Shown: positions 8,258 to 19,036, counted from the first letter of the stretch. The stretch is 64,000 nucleotides of DNA from Flavobacterium branchiarum (GCF_030409845.1 NZ_JAUFQQ010000003.1:1364001-1428000), one strand, 5' to 3'. Numbers and translations are program-made. The notes: generated by a model from the sequence alone, not told the origin.

Positions 8258-10042
8258 CTAATCGATTGTCATAGATTTTAATTTTGTTCTATAGGCTTCT
8301 AATGCTATAGATTTGGAAATGAATCCGTAATATTTTCCATTTTTAATTACTGGAAGAAATGCTACTTTAGATTCTTCAAATTTATTCATCACCGTTTCCA
8401 TGCTATCTGTAGCGATAATAGTTGCAGGGGGAGTTTTCATGATGTCTTTTATCAAAGTATATTTTACTCTATAAACATTGAATATAATCTCACGAATGTC
8501 ATTAAAGTGTACTATTCCAACTAATTCAGATTCTGAATTTATTACTGCGAAAACTACTTGATTAGAATGCGAAATATAATCAACCAATTTGCTAAGGTGT
8601 TCGTCAGGAGAAATAGTTAGATAATCTGTTTGGATGATTGAATCAATTTCAAGAGTGGATAAAATATTTGAATCTTTATTACTTGTAAATGCGTGTCCTT
8701 TTTGAGCCAAACCTTTTACATCAAGAGAATATTTTTCAAAACGTTTAGAAATAGCAAAACTAATTGAAGAAACAATCATAAGCGGAATCATTAAGCTATA
8801 ACCACCTGTAATCTCCGCAATAAGGAAAATAGCAGTAAGAGGAGCATGAAACAATCCACTTAAAATTCCAGCCATTCCAACCATTGTAAAATTACTGATT
8901 GGTAATTGTGTAAGTCCAGTTAGGCTTATTAATTTTGAAAAGAAATAACCGATATAAGAACCTAAAAATAGGGAAGGAGCAAAGTTTCCTCCATTACCAC
9001 CACTACCAATTGTTAAGCCAGAAGCAAAAACTTTCACCATCATGGTACATCCAACAAAAAGAAGTAAAACCCATTGATTATTTCTAAAGCTTTCAAATAG
9101 AGTATTGTCTAGTAATTTTCCGGGATCACTTTCAGATAGTGTTTTTATACTTTCATATCCCTCTCCAAAAAGAGTAGGAAAGATGAATATAAGAATTGCC
9201 AACATCGAAGATCCAAACAAGGCCTTTTTATATGCGCTCATCTTCAATTGAGAAAAATAATGTTCTACTCTCTGGAAGTTCCTAGCGTAATATACTGCAA
9301 TGAATCCAGTAAGTACTCCAAGAAGGACATAAAAAGGGATATTGTGATAATCAAATGTTTGTTGTTGTTTAAAAGACAGTAAAACGCTTTCATCTAAAAC
9401 AATTGCTGAAACCAAAGCTCCCGTAGCAGCAGAAATCATAATTGGGGTAAATGCAGAAATACTTACATCTACCAATAAAACCTCGATAGCAAAAAGGACA
9501 CCAGCAATTGGAGCGTTAAATGCTGCAGCAATACCAGCTGCAACACCGCAACCAATAAGTAATGTTCTGTCTTTATAAGGTAATCTATAATTTTGTGCAT
9601 AATTAGAACCAAAAGCAGCTCCTGTAACTACAATTGGGCTTTCTAATCCTGCAGAACCACCAAGACCAACAGTAAGGGAACTGGTGATGATTTGTGCATA
9701 CATTTGCTTTTTAGGAATGATACTAGCTTTCTTAGCAACAGTATGTAAAATCTGTGAAGTACCTTTTTCAATAGTTCCGCCTAAAACTTTTTTGACCACA
9801 AACACAGTAAGTAAAATACCAATGATAGGTAAGATACTATTGATGAAACTTAGTTTTAGGATTCCATTAATGTAAGTAGCAAACGAGAATACACTATGTG
9901 CAAAAGTTTTTAATACAATTACAGCAAAGGCACACGAAATACCAACCAAAACACTGGACATGAATATGAATTGCTTTTGCGTCAATATTGATTGCAGCAT
10001 AGCAATAATTGATTCGAATCTCCTGAAGTATTTTTTTAACAT
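8258..10042 (-). CDS. ClC-family chloride channel/transporter with C-terminal CBS pair
   Basis: 594 residues. Residues about 20-440 are a multi-pass membrane region with ClC signatures: GGSAGLESPIV, corresponding to the GREGP gating region and keeping the glutamate, and GSGGNGGNFAPSLFLG. Residues about 465-590 hold two CBS domains, which in this family bind adenine nucleotides and tune gating. It would sit in the inner membrane and move chloride or a similar anion, as a channel or as a proton exchanger; sequence alone does not decide which. It is monocistronic with its own promoter and ends 60 bases upstream of fic. Confidence 0.93.
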   Translation of the reverse strand: MLKKYFRRFESIIAMLQSILTQKQFIFMSSVLVGISCAFAVIVLKTFAHSVFSFATYINGILKLSFINSILPIIGILLTVFVVKKVLGGTIEKGTSQILHTVAKKASIIPKKQMYAQIITSSLTVGLGGSAGLESPIVVTGAAFGSNYAQNYRLPYKDRTLLIGCGVAAGIAAAFNAPIAGVLFAIEVLLVDVSISAFTPIMISAATGALVSAIVLDESVLLSFKQQQTFDYHNIPFYVLLGVLTGFIAVYYARNFQRVEHYFSQLKMSAYKKALFGSSMLAILIFIFPTLFGEGYESIKTLSESDPGKLLDNTLFESFRNNQWVLLLFVGCTMMVKVFASGLTIGSGGNGGNFAPSLFLGSYIGYFFSKLISLTGLTQLPISNFTMVGMAGILSGLFHAPLTAIFLIAEITGGYSLMIPLMIVSSISFAISKRFEKYSLDVKGLAQKGHAFTSNKDSNILSTLEIDSIIQTDYLTISPDEHLSKLVDYISHSNQVVFAVINSESELVGIVHFNDIREIIFNVYRVKYTLIKDIMKTPPATIIATDSMETVMNKFEESKVAFLPVIKNGKYYGFISKSIALEAYRTKLKSMTID

Positions 10043-10070
10043 TATGTTTTAAAAAAGTTATATGAAAGTG

Positions 10071-10102
10071 CAAATTTAACCTTTAGAACCCAAATTAAAC
10101 AA
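10071..10102 (-). promoter_or_regulatory. Promoter of the ClC gene
   Basis: Minus-strand TAAATTTG (10071-10078) fits TANNTTTG, with TTG (10100-10102) 21 bases upstream. The -7 element lies 28 bases before the ATG at 10042. Confidence 0.5.
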
Positions 10103-10146
10103 TTTTAAAGCTGTTAATCTCCTTAAAGAAAGTAACAGCTTTAAAA
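10103..10146 (-). terminator. Hairpin after ggt, probable terminator
   Basis: TTTTAAAGCTGTTA and TAACAGCTTTAAAA form a perfect 14-bp stem with a 16-base loop, located 22 bases beyond the ggt stop codon. The following T-tract is short and interrupted on the minus strand. Confidence 0.55.
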
Positions 10147-10168
10147 AAAGTGTTTTAAATGTTATTTA

Positions 10169-11854
10169 TTAAAATCCAACGGCAGCATCATCTCCACGAT
10201 AATCAGCACCACCTTCTAGTTTTTTGTTTGGTAGAATTAAAATGGCATCTACTTTTCCTATTACTGGAGGATTTTTTTCATTGATGATGTAGTTTTTAGC
10301 CTTTAAATAATCAAGCGTTTTGGTATCAAAAGCATTAGGTTCAAAAATGACATTATCAGGTAACCATTGGTGATGAAAACGAGGAGCATTTACAGCTTCT
10401 TGCATGCTAAAATTATATTCGTGTACATTTAATATAGTTTGTAAAACAGAGGTGATAATAGTAGATCCTCCAGGAGTTCCTACTACCATATATAAACTAC
10501 CGTTTTTTTCAACAATTGTTGGTGTCATAGAACTTAACATTCTTTTTTTAGGAGCAATGCTATTAGCTTCGTTTCCTACAAGTCCAAACATATTTGGCTC
10601 CCCTGGTTTAACGCTAAAATCATCCATTTCATTGTTTAGGAAAAAACCAAGTTCGTCACAGTAATATTTAGAACCGTATCCATCATTAAGAGTAGTAGTT
10701 GCTGCAATAGCATTTCCAAATTGGTCTACAATCGAATAATGAGTCGTTTCAGTACTTTCGCTGTATTTTACTTTTCCTTCTTTAATATCAGATGATAAAG
10801 TGGCTTTGTCAAAACTAAAGTTAGACATTCTTTGCTTTAGGTAATCTGCATCAAGCAATCCTTTTAATGGAATTTTCACAAAATCAGGATCACCCAAATA
10901 ATAACTTCTATCAGCATACGCTCTTCTTTCAGCTTCTACAATTACTTGAATTGCCTCTGCTGAATTATGTCCCATCTTTTGTATGTCGTAAGGCTCAATC
11001 ATTTTTAAAATTTGTGCCAAACAAATTCCTCCACTACTAGGTGGCGACATCGAAGTAATTTTGAGATCTTTATAATTAAAAGTCAATGGGTCTCTCCATT
11101 TAGCTTCATACAAGGCTAAATCTTTCATGGTGATAATTCCACCTTTCTTGTTAAGGTAATCAACTAATATTTTAGCCGTTTTTCCTTTGTAAAATTCATT
11201 TCGACCATTTTTTTGAATTCTTTTTAGCGTTTCTGCCAAAGCAGGATATTTGATAGTGTCTTTTTCTTTGTATACAGTAGCTAATAAAGTGTTTTTACCA
11301 TTTCTTTCTATAATAGCATCACGATGACTATCTAAACGAGCTTCTTGTTTTTTGGTAACAATGACTCCTCTTTCTGCAAGAGCGATAACTGGCTCCAAAA
11401 TTGTTTTCATTGGCAATGAACCAAATTTTTTGTGTACTGCAAAAACTCCAGCAATAGTTCCAGGAACTCCAATTGCTAATGGAGTTTCAGTACTTTTTCC
11501 TTTAATTACGTTTCCGTTTTTGTCTAGAAACATATCTTTAGTGGCTGCAAGAGGAGCTCTTTCTCTATAATCAAGTGAGCCCACTTCGCCATTTGCTTTT
11601 CGGTATACCATAAATCCACCACCACCTATATTTCCTGCATAAGGAAATGCGACTGCTAAAGCTAATTCGGTAGCAATCATCGCGTCAAATGCATTTCCTC
11701 CCTTTTTCATGATGTCAGCACCAATTTTAGATGCCTCTTCTCGTGCTGAGACGACCATCGCTTTGCTGGTAACCAATCCTGTTGGTTGATTGGTTGTGCT
11801 CTGTGCAAAAGAGGTAAGAGAAATAAAGTAGCATAAAAAGGTAATCTTTTTCAT
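10169..11854 (-). CDS. ggt: Gamma-glutamyltransferase (glutathione hydrolase)
   Basis: 561 residues, the normal size of the autoprocessed precursor. A Sec signal peptide spans about residues 1-18 (MKKITFLCYFISLTSFAQ). The enzyme transfers or hydrolyses the gamma-glutamyl group of glutathione in the periplasm. The nucleophilic Thr that becomes the N terminus of the small subunit is in TTHYSIVD near residue 370. Downstream motifs include NNEMDDF and VGTPGGSTI, which build the substrate pocket. GGGGFMVYR near residue 78 is also typical. Its ATG overlaps the stop of the upstream ACP phosphodiesterase by 3 bases (ATGA), indicating coupled translation. A hairpin terminator follows. Confidence 0.97.
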   Translation of the reverse strand: MKKITFLCYFISLTSFAQSTTNQPTGLVTSKAMVVSAREEASKIGADIMKKGGNAFDAMIATELALAVAFPYAGNIGGGGFMVYRKANGEVGSLDYRERAPLAATKDMFLDKNGNVIKGKSTETPLAIGVPGTIAGVFAVHKKFGSLPMKTILEPVIALAERGVIVTKKQEARLDSHRDAIIERNGKNTLLATVYKEKDTIKYPALAETLKRIQKNGRNEFYKGKTAKILVDYLNKKGGIITMKDLALYEAKWRDPLTFNYKDLKITSMSPPSSGGICLAQILKMIEPYDIQKMGHNSAEAIQVIVEAERRAYADRSYYLGDPDFVKIPLKGLLDADYLKQRMSNFSFDKATLSSDIKEGKVKYSESTETTHYSIVDQFGNAIAATTTLNDGYGSKYYCDELGFFLNNEMDDFSVKPGEPNMFGLVGNEANSIAPKKRMLSSMTPTIVEKNGSLYMVVGTPGGSTIITSVLQTILNVHEYNFSMQEAVNAPRFHHQWLPDNVIFEPNAFDTKTLDYLKAKNYIINEKNPPVIGKVDAILILPNKKLEGGADYRGDDAAVGF

Positions 11855-12435
11855 AATGAAAGTAATTTGTGATTAACATGTTGTTTTAATTCTTCAAAAA
11901 AAGCAGTGAATTCTGTTTCAAATTCGGTATAATATTCCTTTAATTCGTTACTGGCGAACTGCATTTTTGAAGTGTTTTTTGTTCTACGATCCATTTGGGT
12001 TAGAATATGATGAATTCCTTCAATGGTCTGATAACTAACGAGCCAATTTTCTCTAAACATTATTGGCATCATATGTTGTGTCTTTTCAGTTAAAAGAGTG
12101 TGGTTTTCTGTTAAGGAATCATAAAACCTTTTAACGAAATCCTCGAGATTTTCATCAGAATAGACTTTCCAGTTTTTAGCTAAATAATGATCGTAAAACA
12201 CATCAATGATTACACCTGCGTAATGATGGTATTTTTCATGGAGTTTTTTGGTGCTTTGTCTAAATATAGGATGAGCATCGGTATAAGTATCTATAGCACG
12301 ATGTAAGATTATACCTTTTTGAATCTCTGCAGGAAAAGTTTCAAATTGTTTCCCTCGAATTCCATCGGCCATAAAATTGCCTATTTTGATTAAATCATTA
12401 TTGCCAGAGAGATATATATGAGCTAGGAAATTCAT
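11851..12435 (-). CDS. Acyl carrier protein phosphodiesterase (AcpH family)
   Basis: About 194 residues from the preferred start at 12435 (MNFLAHIYLSG), because family members begin with this MNFLAH motif; a longer reading from 12456 adds seven residues that do not fit. AcpH removes the 4'-phosphopantetheine group from ACP using a metal-dependent HD-like fold. GNFMADGIRG and LHRAIDTYTDAHP are typical histidine/aspartate motifs of the family. The protein is cytoplasmic. It forms an operon with ggt (ATGA overlap), a pairing with no obvious metabolic logic. Confidence 0.88.
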   Translation of the reverse strand: MNFLAHIYLSGNNDLIKIGNFMADGIRGKQFETFPAEIQKGIILHRAIDTYTDAHPIFRQSTKKLHEKYHHYAGVIIDVFYDHYLAKNWKVYSDENLEDFVKRFYDSLTENHTLLTEKTQHMMPIMFRENWLVSYQTIEGIHHILTQMDRRTKNTSKMQFASNELKEYYTEFETEFTAFFEELKQHVNHKLLSL

Positions 12436-12593
12436 TTTTATTGGAGTTACTAACACTGTAAAAACGTAGAGCGTTAAGTTTACTATTGTAAAAGTAATAA
12501 AAACTTTTCAACTCATTTGCTTAAAAACACAGCGTTTTAGATACTTTTTATAAATCTTACTCTCTAATTCTTCTACTTACTCAGCAACTTTTT

Positions 12594-12601
12594 TATATTT
12601 G
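12594..12601 (+). promoter_or_regulatory. -7 element of the glmM promoter
   Basis: TATATTTG is a perfect TANNTTTG match 24 bases upstream of the glmM ATG at 12626. No clear TTG is seen at 17-23 bases upstream. Confidence 0.45.
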
Positions 12602-12625
12602 TAGCAATAACCGTAACTCAACATA

Positions 12626-14014
12626 ATGACTTTAATAAAATCGATATCAGGGATAAGAGGAACAATAGGTGGTAAAGTAGGTGATAATCTAACACCGGTT
12701 GATGCAGTTAAATTTGCTTCGGCTTATGGAACATTCCTTAAAAATAATAATAAAAAAGAAAAGCTAACAGTTGTTATTGGTCGTGATGCAAGGATCTCAG
12801 GACCTATGATTCATAATCTAGTTGTGAATACATTAATCGGTTTAGGGATAAACGTTATAGATTTAGGTCTTTCGACAACGCCAACTGTAGAAGTTGCTGT
12901 TCCTTTAGAAAAAGCTGATGGAGGAATAATACTTACTGCATCACATAATCCAAAACAGTGGAATGCACTAAAGTTATTAAATGAAAAAGGAGAATTCTTA
13001 AACGGAGCTGAAGGAGCAAAAATTTTGGAGATTGCCGAAGCAGAAGCTTTTGATTTTTCGGATGTAGATAGCTTAGGAGAAATTACAGTAAATGATGCTT
13101 ATATGGATATTCACATCGATGAGGTTTTAAACTTGCCTTTAGTTGATGTTGAAGCTGTAAAAGCGGCAAAATTTAAAGTTGTTGTTGATGGAGTAAATTC
13201 ATCAGGAGGGATAATTATTCCAAAATTATTAGAATTAATGGGTGTTGAGGTCGTAAAATTATATTGCGAGCCAAACGGGCATTTCCCTCATAATCCTGAG
13301 CCGTTAAAAGAACATCTAACAGATATTTCAGAATTAGTGGTTAAAGAAAAAGCAGATTTAGGAGTTGTAGTAGATCCAGATGTAGACCGCTTGGCTTTTA
13401 TTTGCGAAGACGGAGAAATGTTTGGTGAAGAATATACTTTGGTAGCTTGTGCTGATTATGTTTTGAGTAAAACACCAGGAAATACCGTTTCGAATATGTC
13501 ATCATCTCGTGCTTTAAGAGATGTAACAGTTTCTCATAATGGTAAATATGAAGCTAGTGCGGTAGGGGAAGTGAATGTAGTAGAATTAATGAAAAAGAAT
13601 AATGCTATCATTGGTGGAGAAGGAAATGGAGGAATCATTTATCCAGAGTCCCATTATGGACGTGATAGTTTGGTAGGAGTTGCATTGTTCTTGACACACT
13701 TGGCAAATAAAAAAATGAGTGTTTCTGCTTTGCGTGCTTCCTATCCAGAATATTATATGAGTAAAAACAAAATCGAATTAACACCTCAGATTGATGTTGA
13801 TGCAATTTTGGTTGCAATGATAGAAAAATATAAAAATGAAGACATTACAACCATTGACGGAGTAAAAATTGATTTTGCTACAGAATGGGTTCATTTAAGA
13901 AAATCAAATACAGAGCCAATAATCCGTATTTATACAGAAGCTCCATCGCAAGAAAAAGCGGATGTTTTAGCTTTAAGAATTATAGATGAAATAAAAGCTA
14001 TTGCTGGAATTTAA
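12626..14014 (+). CDS. glmM: Phosphoglucosamine mutase
   Basis: 462 residues. It converts glucosamine-6-phosphate to glucosamine-1-phosphate on the route to UDP-GlcNAc for peptidoglycan and lipid A. The alpha-D-phosphohexomutase motifs are complete: the phosphoserine loop TASHNPKQWNA near residue 105, the metal loop DPDVDR near residue 251, the sugar-binding loop GGEGNGG near residue 332 and the phosphate loop RKSNTEPIIR near the C terminus. The phosphoserine loop and short length fit the Bacteroidetes GlmM/phosphomannomutase group, so mutase specificity is inferred. It is monocistronic with a strong shared terminator. Confidence 0.92.
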   Translation: MTLIKSISGIRGTIGGKVGDNLTPVDAVKFASAYGTFLKNNNKKEKLTVVIGRDARISGPMIHNLVVNTLIGLGINVIDLGLSTTPTVEVAVPLEKADGGIILTASHNPKQWNALKLLNEKGEFLNGAEGAKILEIAEAEAFDFSDVDSLGEITVNDAYMDIHIDEVLNLPLVDVEAVKAAKFKVVVDGVNSSGGIIIPKLLELMGVEVVKLYCEPNGHFPHNPEPLKEHLTDISELVVKEKADLGVVVDPDVDRLAFICEDGEMFGEEYTLVACADYVLSKTPGNTVSNMSSSRALRDVTVSHNGKYEASAVGEVNVVELMKKNNAIIGGEGNGGIIYPESHYGRDSLVGVALFLTHLANKKMSVSALRASYPEYYMSKNKIELTPQIDVDAILVAMIEKYKNEDITTIDGVKIDFATEWVHLRKSNTEPIIRIYTEAPSQEKADVLALRIIDEIKAIAGI

Positions 14015-14034
14015 TCTAGTTATTGCTTTTAATA

Positions 14035-14066
14035 AAAAATGCCCGAAATGTTATTTCGGGCATTTT
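14035..14066. terminator. Bidirectional terminator between glmM and the acyltransferase gene
   Basis: AAAATGCCCGAAAT and ATTTCGGGCATTTT form a perfect GC-containing stem with a 3-base loop and A/T tracts on both sides. It sits between two convergent genes and can serve both. Confidence 0.9.
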
Positions 14067-14070
14067 TGTT

Positions 14071-14952
14071 TTATGATATGTTATCTCTTCTGTGTTTCCA
14101 TCTTTTATGTGTCCATAAATAGTATTCCGGAGCTTCTAGAATTTGTTTTTCAACTTCTCTTAAGTATGCGTGGGTAATTTCAAACCCATCAGCTTTTTTA
14201 GGAGTATCACAAATACGAATGAAAGTTGCTTCATAATAACCACGTTTTACTTTTTTTACTTTTACAAATAAAACACTCAAATTGTATTTTCTTGCTAGCA
14301 TTTCGGCACCAGTATGAACAGGAACTTCAATCCCCATAAAAGAATCCCAATGAAAAGCTCTATCTAGTTTTGGCGATTGATCACTTGCTAGGCCATACAT
14401 ACTTAAGATGCCATCTCTTTGGTTTTGTGCCATGAGTGGGATTATTTTTTTAGTTTCAACTAATTCAGCATCATATTTAGAACGTATTTTTCTTACTAAT
14501 TTGTCAAAATAGGGATTAACAATTTTCTTATAAACGCCAATTCCTCTAAATTTAATTTGAGAGTTTATAGTTAATAACCATTCCCAACTGGCATAGTGAG
14601 AAGCGAACAAAATAACGCTTTGGCCTTTTTCTTCGTACTCTTTTATAAGTTCAATGTTGGTTATTTTAAAACGTTTATGCATTTCTTCTGGCGAAATAGT
14701 CATTGTTTTGATCATCTCCATGAACATATCACACATATGTTGGTAGAATTTTTTCTCAATTACTTTTCTTTCAGTCTCATTAAGATGGGGTAGTGCAAGA
14801 GCTAAGTTATTTTTAACTGTTTTTCTTCGGTATCCAACCAAGTAATAAACGATAAAATAAACAATATCGGAAAGTAAATAAAAAATTCGAAATGGTAGTA
14901 TAGATATAATCCAAAGTAATGGATATGATAATATGTAAACAAGAAATTGCAT
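14071..14952 (-). CDS. Lysophospholipid/lipid A acyltransferase (LpxL/HtrB family)
   Basis: 293 residues. An N-terminal membrane helix (residues about 5-40) is followed by an LPLAT domain. The catalytic HX4E motif is HYASWEW near residue 117. GLASDQSPK and a conserved 'WTHKRWKHR' C terminus match the LpxL/LpxM group, in which the Bacteroidetes protein adds secondary acyl chains to lipid A at the cytoplasmic face of the inner membrane. The exact acyl donor is unknown. It is convergent with glmM and divergent from the rhomboid gene, with a TATATTTG-like -7 element on the minus strand at 14970-14977. Confidence 0.9.
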   Translation of the reverse strand: MQFLVYILSYPLLWIISILPFRIFYLLSDIVYFIVYYLVGYRRKTVKNNLALALPHLNETERKVIEKKFYQHMCDMFMEMIKTMTISPEEMHKRFKITNIELIKEYEEKGQSVILFASHYASWEWLLTINSQIKFRGIGVYKKIVNPYFDKLVRKIRSKYDAELVETKKIIPLMAQNQRDGILSMYGLASDQSPKLDRAFHWDSFMGIEVPVHTGAEMLARKYNLSVLFVKVKKVKRGYYEATFIRICDTPKKADGFEITHAYLREVEKQILEAPEYYLWTHKRWKHRRDNIS

Positions 14953-15066
14953 GCGGTATAATTTTTTTACAAATATAACTCAAAAATGAATAACGTATAT
15001 ATTTTAATCGGTAACTGTGGAGTCTATGAGAATTACTATATTTACAACTCACAATAAATAGAGAAT

Positions 15067-15705
15067 ATGAATAGCATTTTGATAGGAATAATTATTGCCA
15101 ATGTATTAGTTAGTTATAAAGGATTTAATGATCTTTCCTTTTTTAGAAAATATGAATTTCATATCGGAAGCATTCGTTCCGGTGAGCAAATAAGAATGCT
15201 AACATCTGGTTTCTTGCATGTTGATATGATGCATTTGCTTTTTAATATGTTAACCCTTTGGTTTTTTGCACCAGTTGTTATTAATCACTTAGGGAATTTT
15301 TCGTTTGCATTGATCTATATAGGGAGCTTAGTTTTTGGAAGTTTACTAACAATGGTATTTCATAAAAATGATTATAGTTATCGTGCGGTAGGAGCATCGG
15401 GAGCTGTAACAGGGGTTTTATATTCAGCAATATTATTGCAACCAAACATGATGTTAGGAATATTTTTTATAATTCCTATGCCAGCTTATCTATTTGGAAT
15501 CATGTATTTATTGTATTCAATATATGGAATGAAGGCAAAAAATGATAACATTGGACATACAGCTCATTTTGGAGGAGCCATTGGAGGTTATTTTATTACT
15601 TTAATAAAAGAGCCTACTTTGGTAGTTGATCATTCATTGATGGTCATTTTGTTAGCTATTCCAATCGTAATACTTTTTATAATGGCAAAGCTTGGGAAGT
15701 TATAA
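15067..15705 (+). CDS. Rhomboid-family intramembrane serine protease
   Basis: 212 residues with six predicted membrane segments. The catalytic Ser lies in GASGAVTG (residues about 112-119) and the catalytic His in HTAHFGGAIGGY (near residue 165), the two motifs that define active rhomboids. HVDMMHLLFNM in the second segment is the typical loop-helix that contributes oxyanion-hole residues. It cleaves transmembrane substrates in the inner membrane; the substrate is unknown. It is followed after 48 bases by the SIMPL gene in the same direction, so the two may be co-transcribed. Confidence 0.93.
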   Translation: MNSILIGIIIANVLVSYKGFNDLSFFRKYEFHIGSIRSGEQIRMLTSGFLHVDMMHLLFNMLTLWFFAPVVINHLGNFSFALIYIGSLVFGSLLTMVFHKNDYSYRAVGASGAVTGVLYSAILLQPNMMLGIFFIIPMPAYLFGIMYLLYSIYGMKAKNDNIGHTAHFGGAIGGYFITLIKEPTLVVDHSLMVILLAIPIVILFIMAKLGKL

Positions 15706-15753
15706 TGGCACAACTTTTGAAAAGGATTAACAAAACAATAAAATGATTTAAAT

Positions 15754-16446
15754 ATGAAAAAAGTAGCTTTATTTTTAACCCTTATGTTTATGACTATGAC
15801 CTACGCTCAAGAAACTAAACAAATTCCTCAAATTAGTGTGTCTGGTGAGGGGAAAGTAAAAGTTGCGCCAGATCAAGCAACAATTTTAGCAACTGTTGAA
15901 ACTAAAGGAACTAATGCTAAAGAGGTAAAAAAGCAAAACGATCAAAAAATGGATGCAGTTTTAAAATTCATCAAAAAAATGAATATCCCAACTGCAGATT
16001 TTAAAACAAAACAAGTTTCGCTAAATCCTCAATATGATTATGAAAAGAAAAAACATAATTATAATGCGACTCAAACAGTTGAAATCTTGTTGAAAGATCT
16101 AACGAAGTACGATGAGTTAATGGAAGGTTTAGTAGGTCAAGGAATCAATCGTATCGATAATGTAGCTTTTGAATCTTCAAAATTAGCACAACATGAGTCT
16201 GAAGCTAGAAAACTAGCTATTAAAGATGCAAAGTCAAAAGCAGAGGATTATGTTTCTGTTTTAGGTCAAAAAGTTGGTAAGGCAATTGTTATTTCAGATA
16301 ACTCTCAAGGATATCGTCCGCAACCAATTTATGCAGCTATGAAATCTATGGCTATGGATAGTGCTGGCGCAGCTTCAAACGAAACATTAGCAATAGGAGA
16401 AATTGAAATCGTATCAAATGTAAGTGTGAGTTTTATTTTAGAATAA
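15754..16446 (+). CDS. SIMPL (DUF541) domain periplasmic protein
   Basis: 230 residues with a Sec signal peptide (residues 1-18, ending MTYAQ). The rest is a SIMPL/DUF541 domain: it starts with ISVSGEGKVKVAPDQATI, contains NVAFESS, and has the alternating beta/alpha pattern of the family. SIMPL proteins form periplasmic or outer-membrane oligomers and are linked with oxidative stress protection (E. coli YggE) or kinase-associated signalling in eukaryotes. The molecular role here is unknown. It lies downstream of the rhomboid gene and ends at a strong terminator. Confidence 0.9.
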   Translation: MKKVALFLTLMFMTMTYAQETKQIPQISVSGEGKVKVAPDQATILATVETKGTNAKEVKKQNDQKMDAVLKFIKKMNIPTADFKTKQVSLNPQYDYEKKKHNYNATQTVEILLKDLTKYDELMEGLVGQGINRIDNVAFESSKLAQHESEARKLAIKDAKSKAEDYVSVLGQKVGKAIVISDNSQGYRPQPIYAAMKSMAMDSAGAASNETLAIGEIEIVSNVSVSFILE

Positions 16447-16471
16447 TTAGAACACTCCTTATATATAGTAG

Positions 16472-16504
16472 ATCCCGTCATTTTAAAGTGACGGGATTTT
16501 TTTT
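16472..16504 (+). terminator. Terminator after the SIMPL gene
   Basis: ATCCCGTCA and TGACGGGAT form a 9-bp stem with an 8-base loop followed by eight T residues. Confidence 0.9.
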
Positions 16505-16956
16505 ACGCTTAAATGGATGAAAGGTTGTTGTGACTTCGGGATATGTTGAGCGTGGAGAGGTTTTTGATTTTTCTACCTTATATATAGGTTTGATTACTCA
16601 TTTTATAATAGGATACACGAATCAAAAGAAGTGATCATACCGATTTCTAGGAGCTTTTACCTGCTATGCGCTTCAATCTTGTCCTTTTTAAAGAAAAAAG
16701 GGCAAGGATTTCCGCTTCTATCAGGGCTAGGAAGGGTAAAATACAGGATAAACTGCATGTTTAACGACAATATAATAAGCTTTGTGTCTTTGCGTCTTCG
16801 CGAGAACCCCAGTAAAAGCGAGTGAAAACAGGGAAAGAGAATGCTGCCCAGCAGAAAAACCTCATAAAACGCAAAAACACTCAAATGTTAAAATTAACGT
16901 TATCAATACATTAAGAAATAAACTTAAAATAAAGACAAAAACACGATCAAAAAGTA
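16505..16956. other. Gene-poor spacer upstream of the rRNA promoters
   Basis: Apart from the repeat at 16652-16732, I see no gene here. The segment near 16779-16805 (CTTTGTGTCTTTGCGTCTTC) resembles a short sequence that I recall as common in flavobacterial intergenic regions. Small open frames on both strands overlap it but lack any recognisable protein features. Confidence 0.4.
16652..16732. repeat. Interspersed flavobacterial repeat with a hairpin core (copy 2)
   Basis: This aligns with 4185-4262 over its full length. The stem arms are CTTGTCCTTTTT and AAAAAGGGCAAG here, different from copy 1 but again complementary (one G-T pair). The flanks are conserved. It lies between the SIMPL terminator and the rRNA promoters. 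Confidence 0.7.
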
Positions 16957-16986
16957 TTGTTTATCTAGAAAAAGGTGGTAGTTTTG
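16957..16986 (+). promoter_or_regulatory. rRNA promoter P1
   Basis: TTG (16957-16959), 19-base spacer, TAGTTTTG (16979-16986), followed directly by CACCCGC. The same GCACCCGC-type start region recurs after P3, and a near match after P2. Confidence 0.8.
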
Positions 16987-17005
16987 CACCCGCAACAAAC
17001 AAGAC

Positions 17006-17022
17006 GTTCACTGAAATACTGA
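17006..17022 (+). promoter_or_regulatory. boxA-like element after P1
   Basis: GTTCACTGAAATACTGA resembles the rRNA antitermination boxA (GCTCTTTAACA-type). Similar sequences follow P2, P3 and precede the 23S gene. Confidence 0.5.
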
Positions 17023-17078
17023 CAAGCAAACAATCAAAAATAGAAACGAAAGTTTTAAAAATAAAGATTAAAAAAAGC

Positions 17079-17109
17079 TTGTGAGTTTGGAAAACGAAAG
17101 TTACATTTG
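17079..17109 (+). promoter_or_regulatory. rRNA promoter P2
   Basis: TTG (17079-17081), 20-base spacer, TACATTTG (17102-17109), followed by CACCCCGC. Confidence 0.8.
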
Positions 17110-17127
17110 CACCCCGCAAAAGAAGCG

Positions 17128-17145
17128 AAGTTCCTTGAAATACTG
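17128..17145 (+). promoter_or_regulatory. boxA-like element after P2
   Basis: AAGTTCCTTGAAATACTG, the second of four related elements in the rRNA operon. Confidence 0.5.
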
Positions 17146-17203
17146 CTAAGATAAGAAGTGAAATTAGAAATAAAAATTTCTAAAAAAAAACTTCAAAAAT
17201 ATC

Positions 17204-17234
17204 TTGCCAGTTAAAAAGGAGTTCATTACTTTTG
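17204..17234 (+). promoter_or_regulatory. rRNA promoter P3
   Basis: TTG (17204-17206), 20-base spacer, TACTTTTG (17227-17234), followed by CACCCGC. It is the promoter closest to the 16S gene. Confidence 0.8.
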
Positions 17235-17272
17235 CACCCGCTTTGAGAAACAAGCGACACAAAAATAAAGAG

Positions 17273-17292
17273 AAAGTTCTTAGACATATTGA
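17273..17292 (+). promoter_or_regulatory. boxA-like element before 16S rRNA
   Basis: AAAGTTCTTAGACATATTGA, nearly the same as the element before the 23S gene (19357-19376). Its position in the 16S leader fits antitermination or leader-processing roles. Confidence 0.6.
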
Positions 17293-17402
17293 ATTGACAG
17301 CCGTTTCGAAAGAGATTTCGAAACAAATAATAAAGAGTAATAGAATCGCAAGATTTGAATATAACCGATAGAATCTGAGTCGCAATATAATATAAAAAAT
17401 AT

Positions 17403-18917
<1,515 letters not shown>

Positions 18918-19036
18918 TAGAGCCTTAGTGTTAGCTATATGCACGCTAGGGAAAGAAGACGAAAGATACTAAAGGTTCATCTCTAAAGATTATATTACTC
19001 TGCTGTTAGTTCAAATAATAAATTTAAGTAAAACAG

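Noticed and set aside
16782..17084. 100-codon open frame in the rRNA leader
   Set aside because: It crosses promoter P1 and the boxA-like element, is very lysine-rich and has no start context or homology that I recognise.
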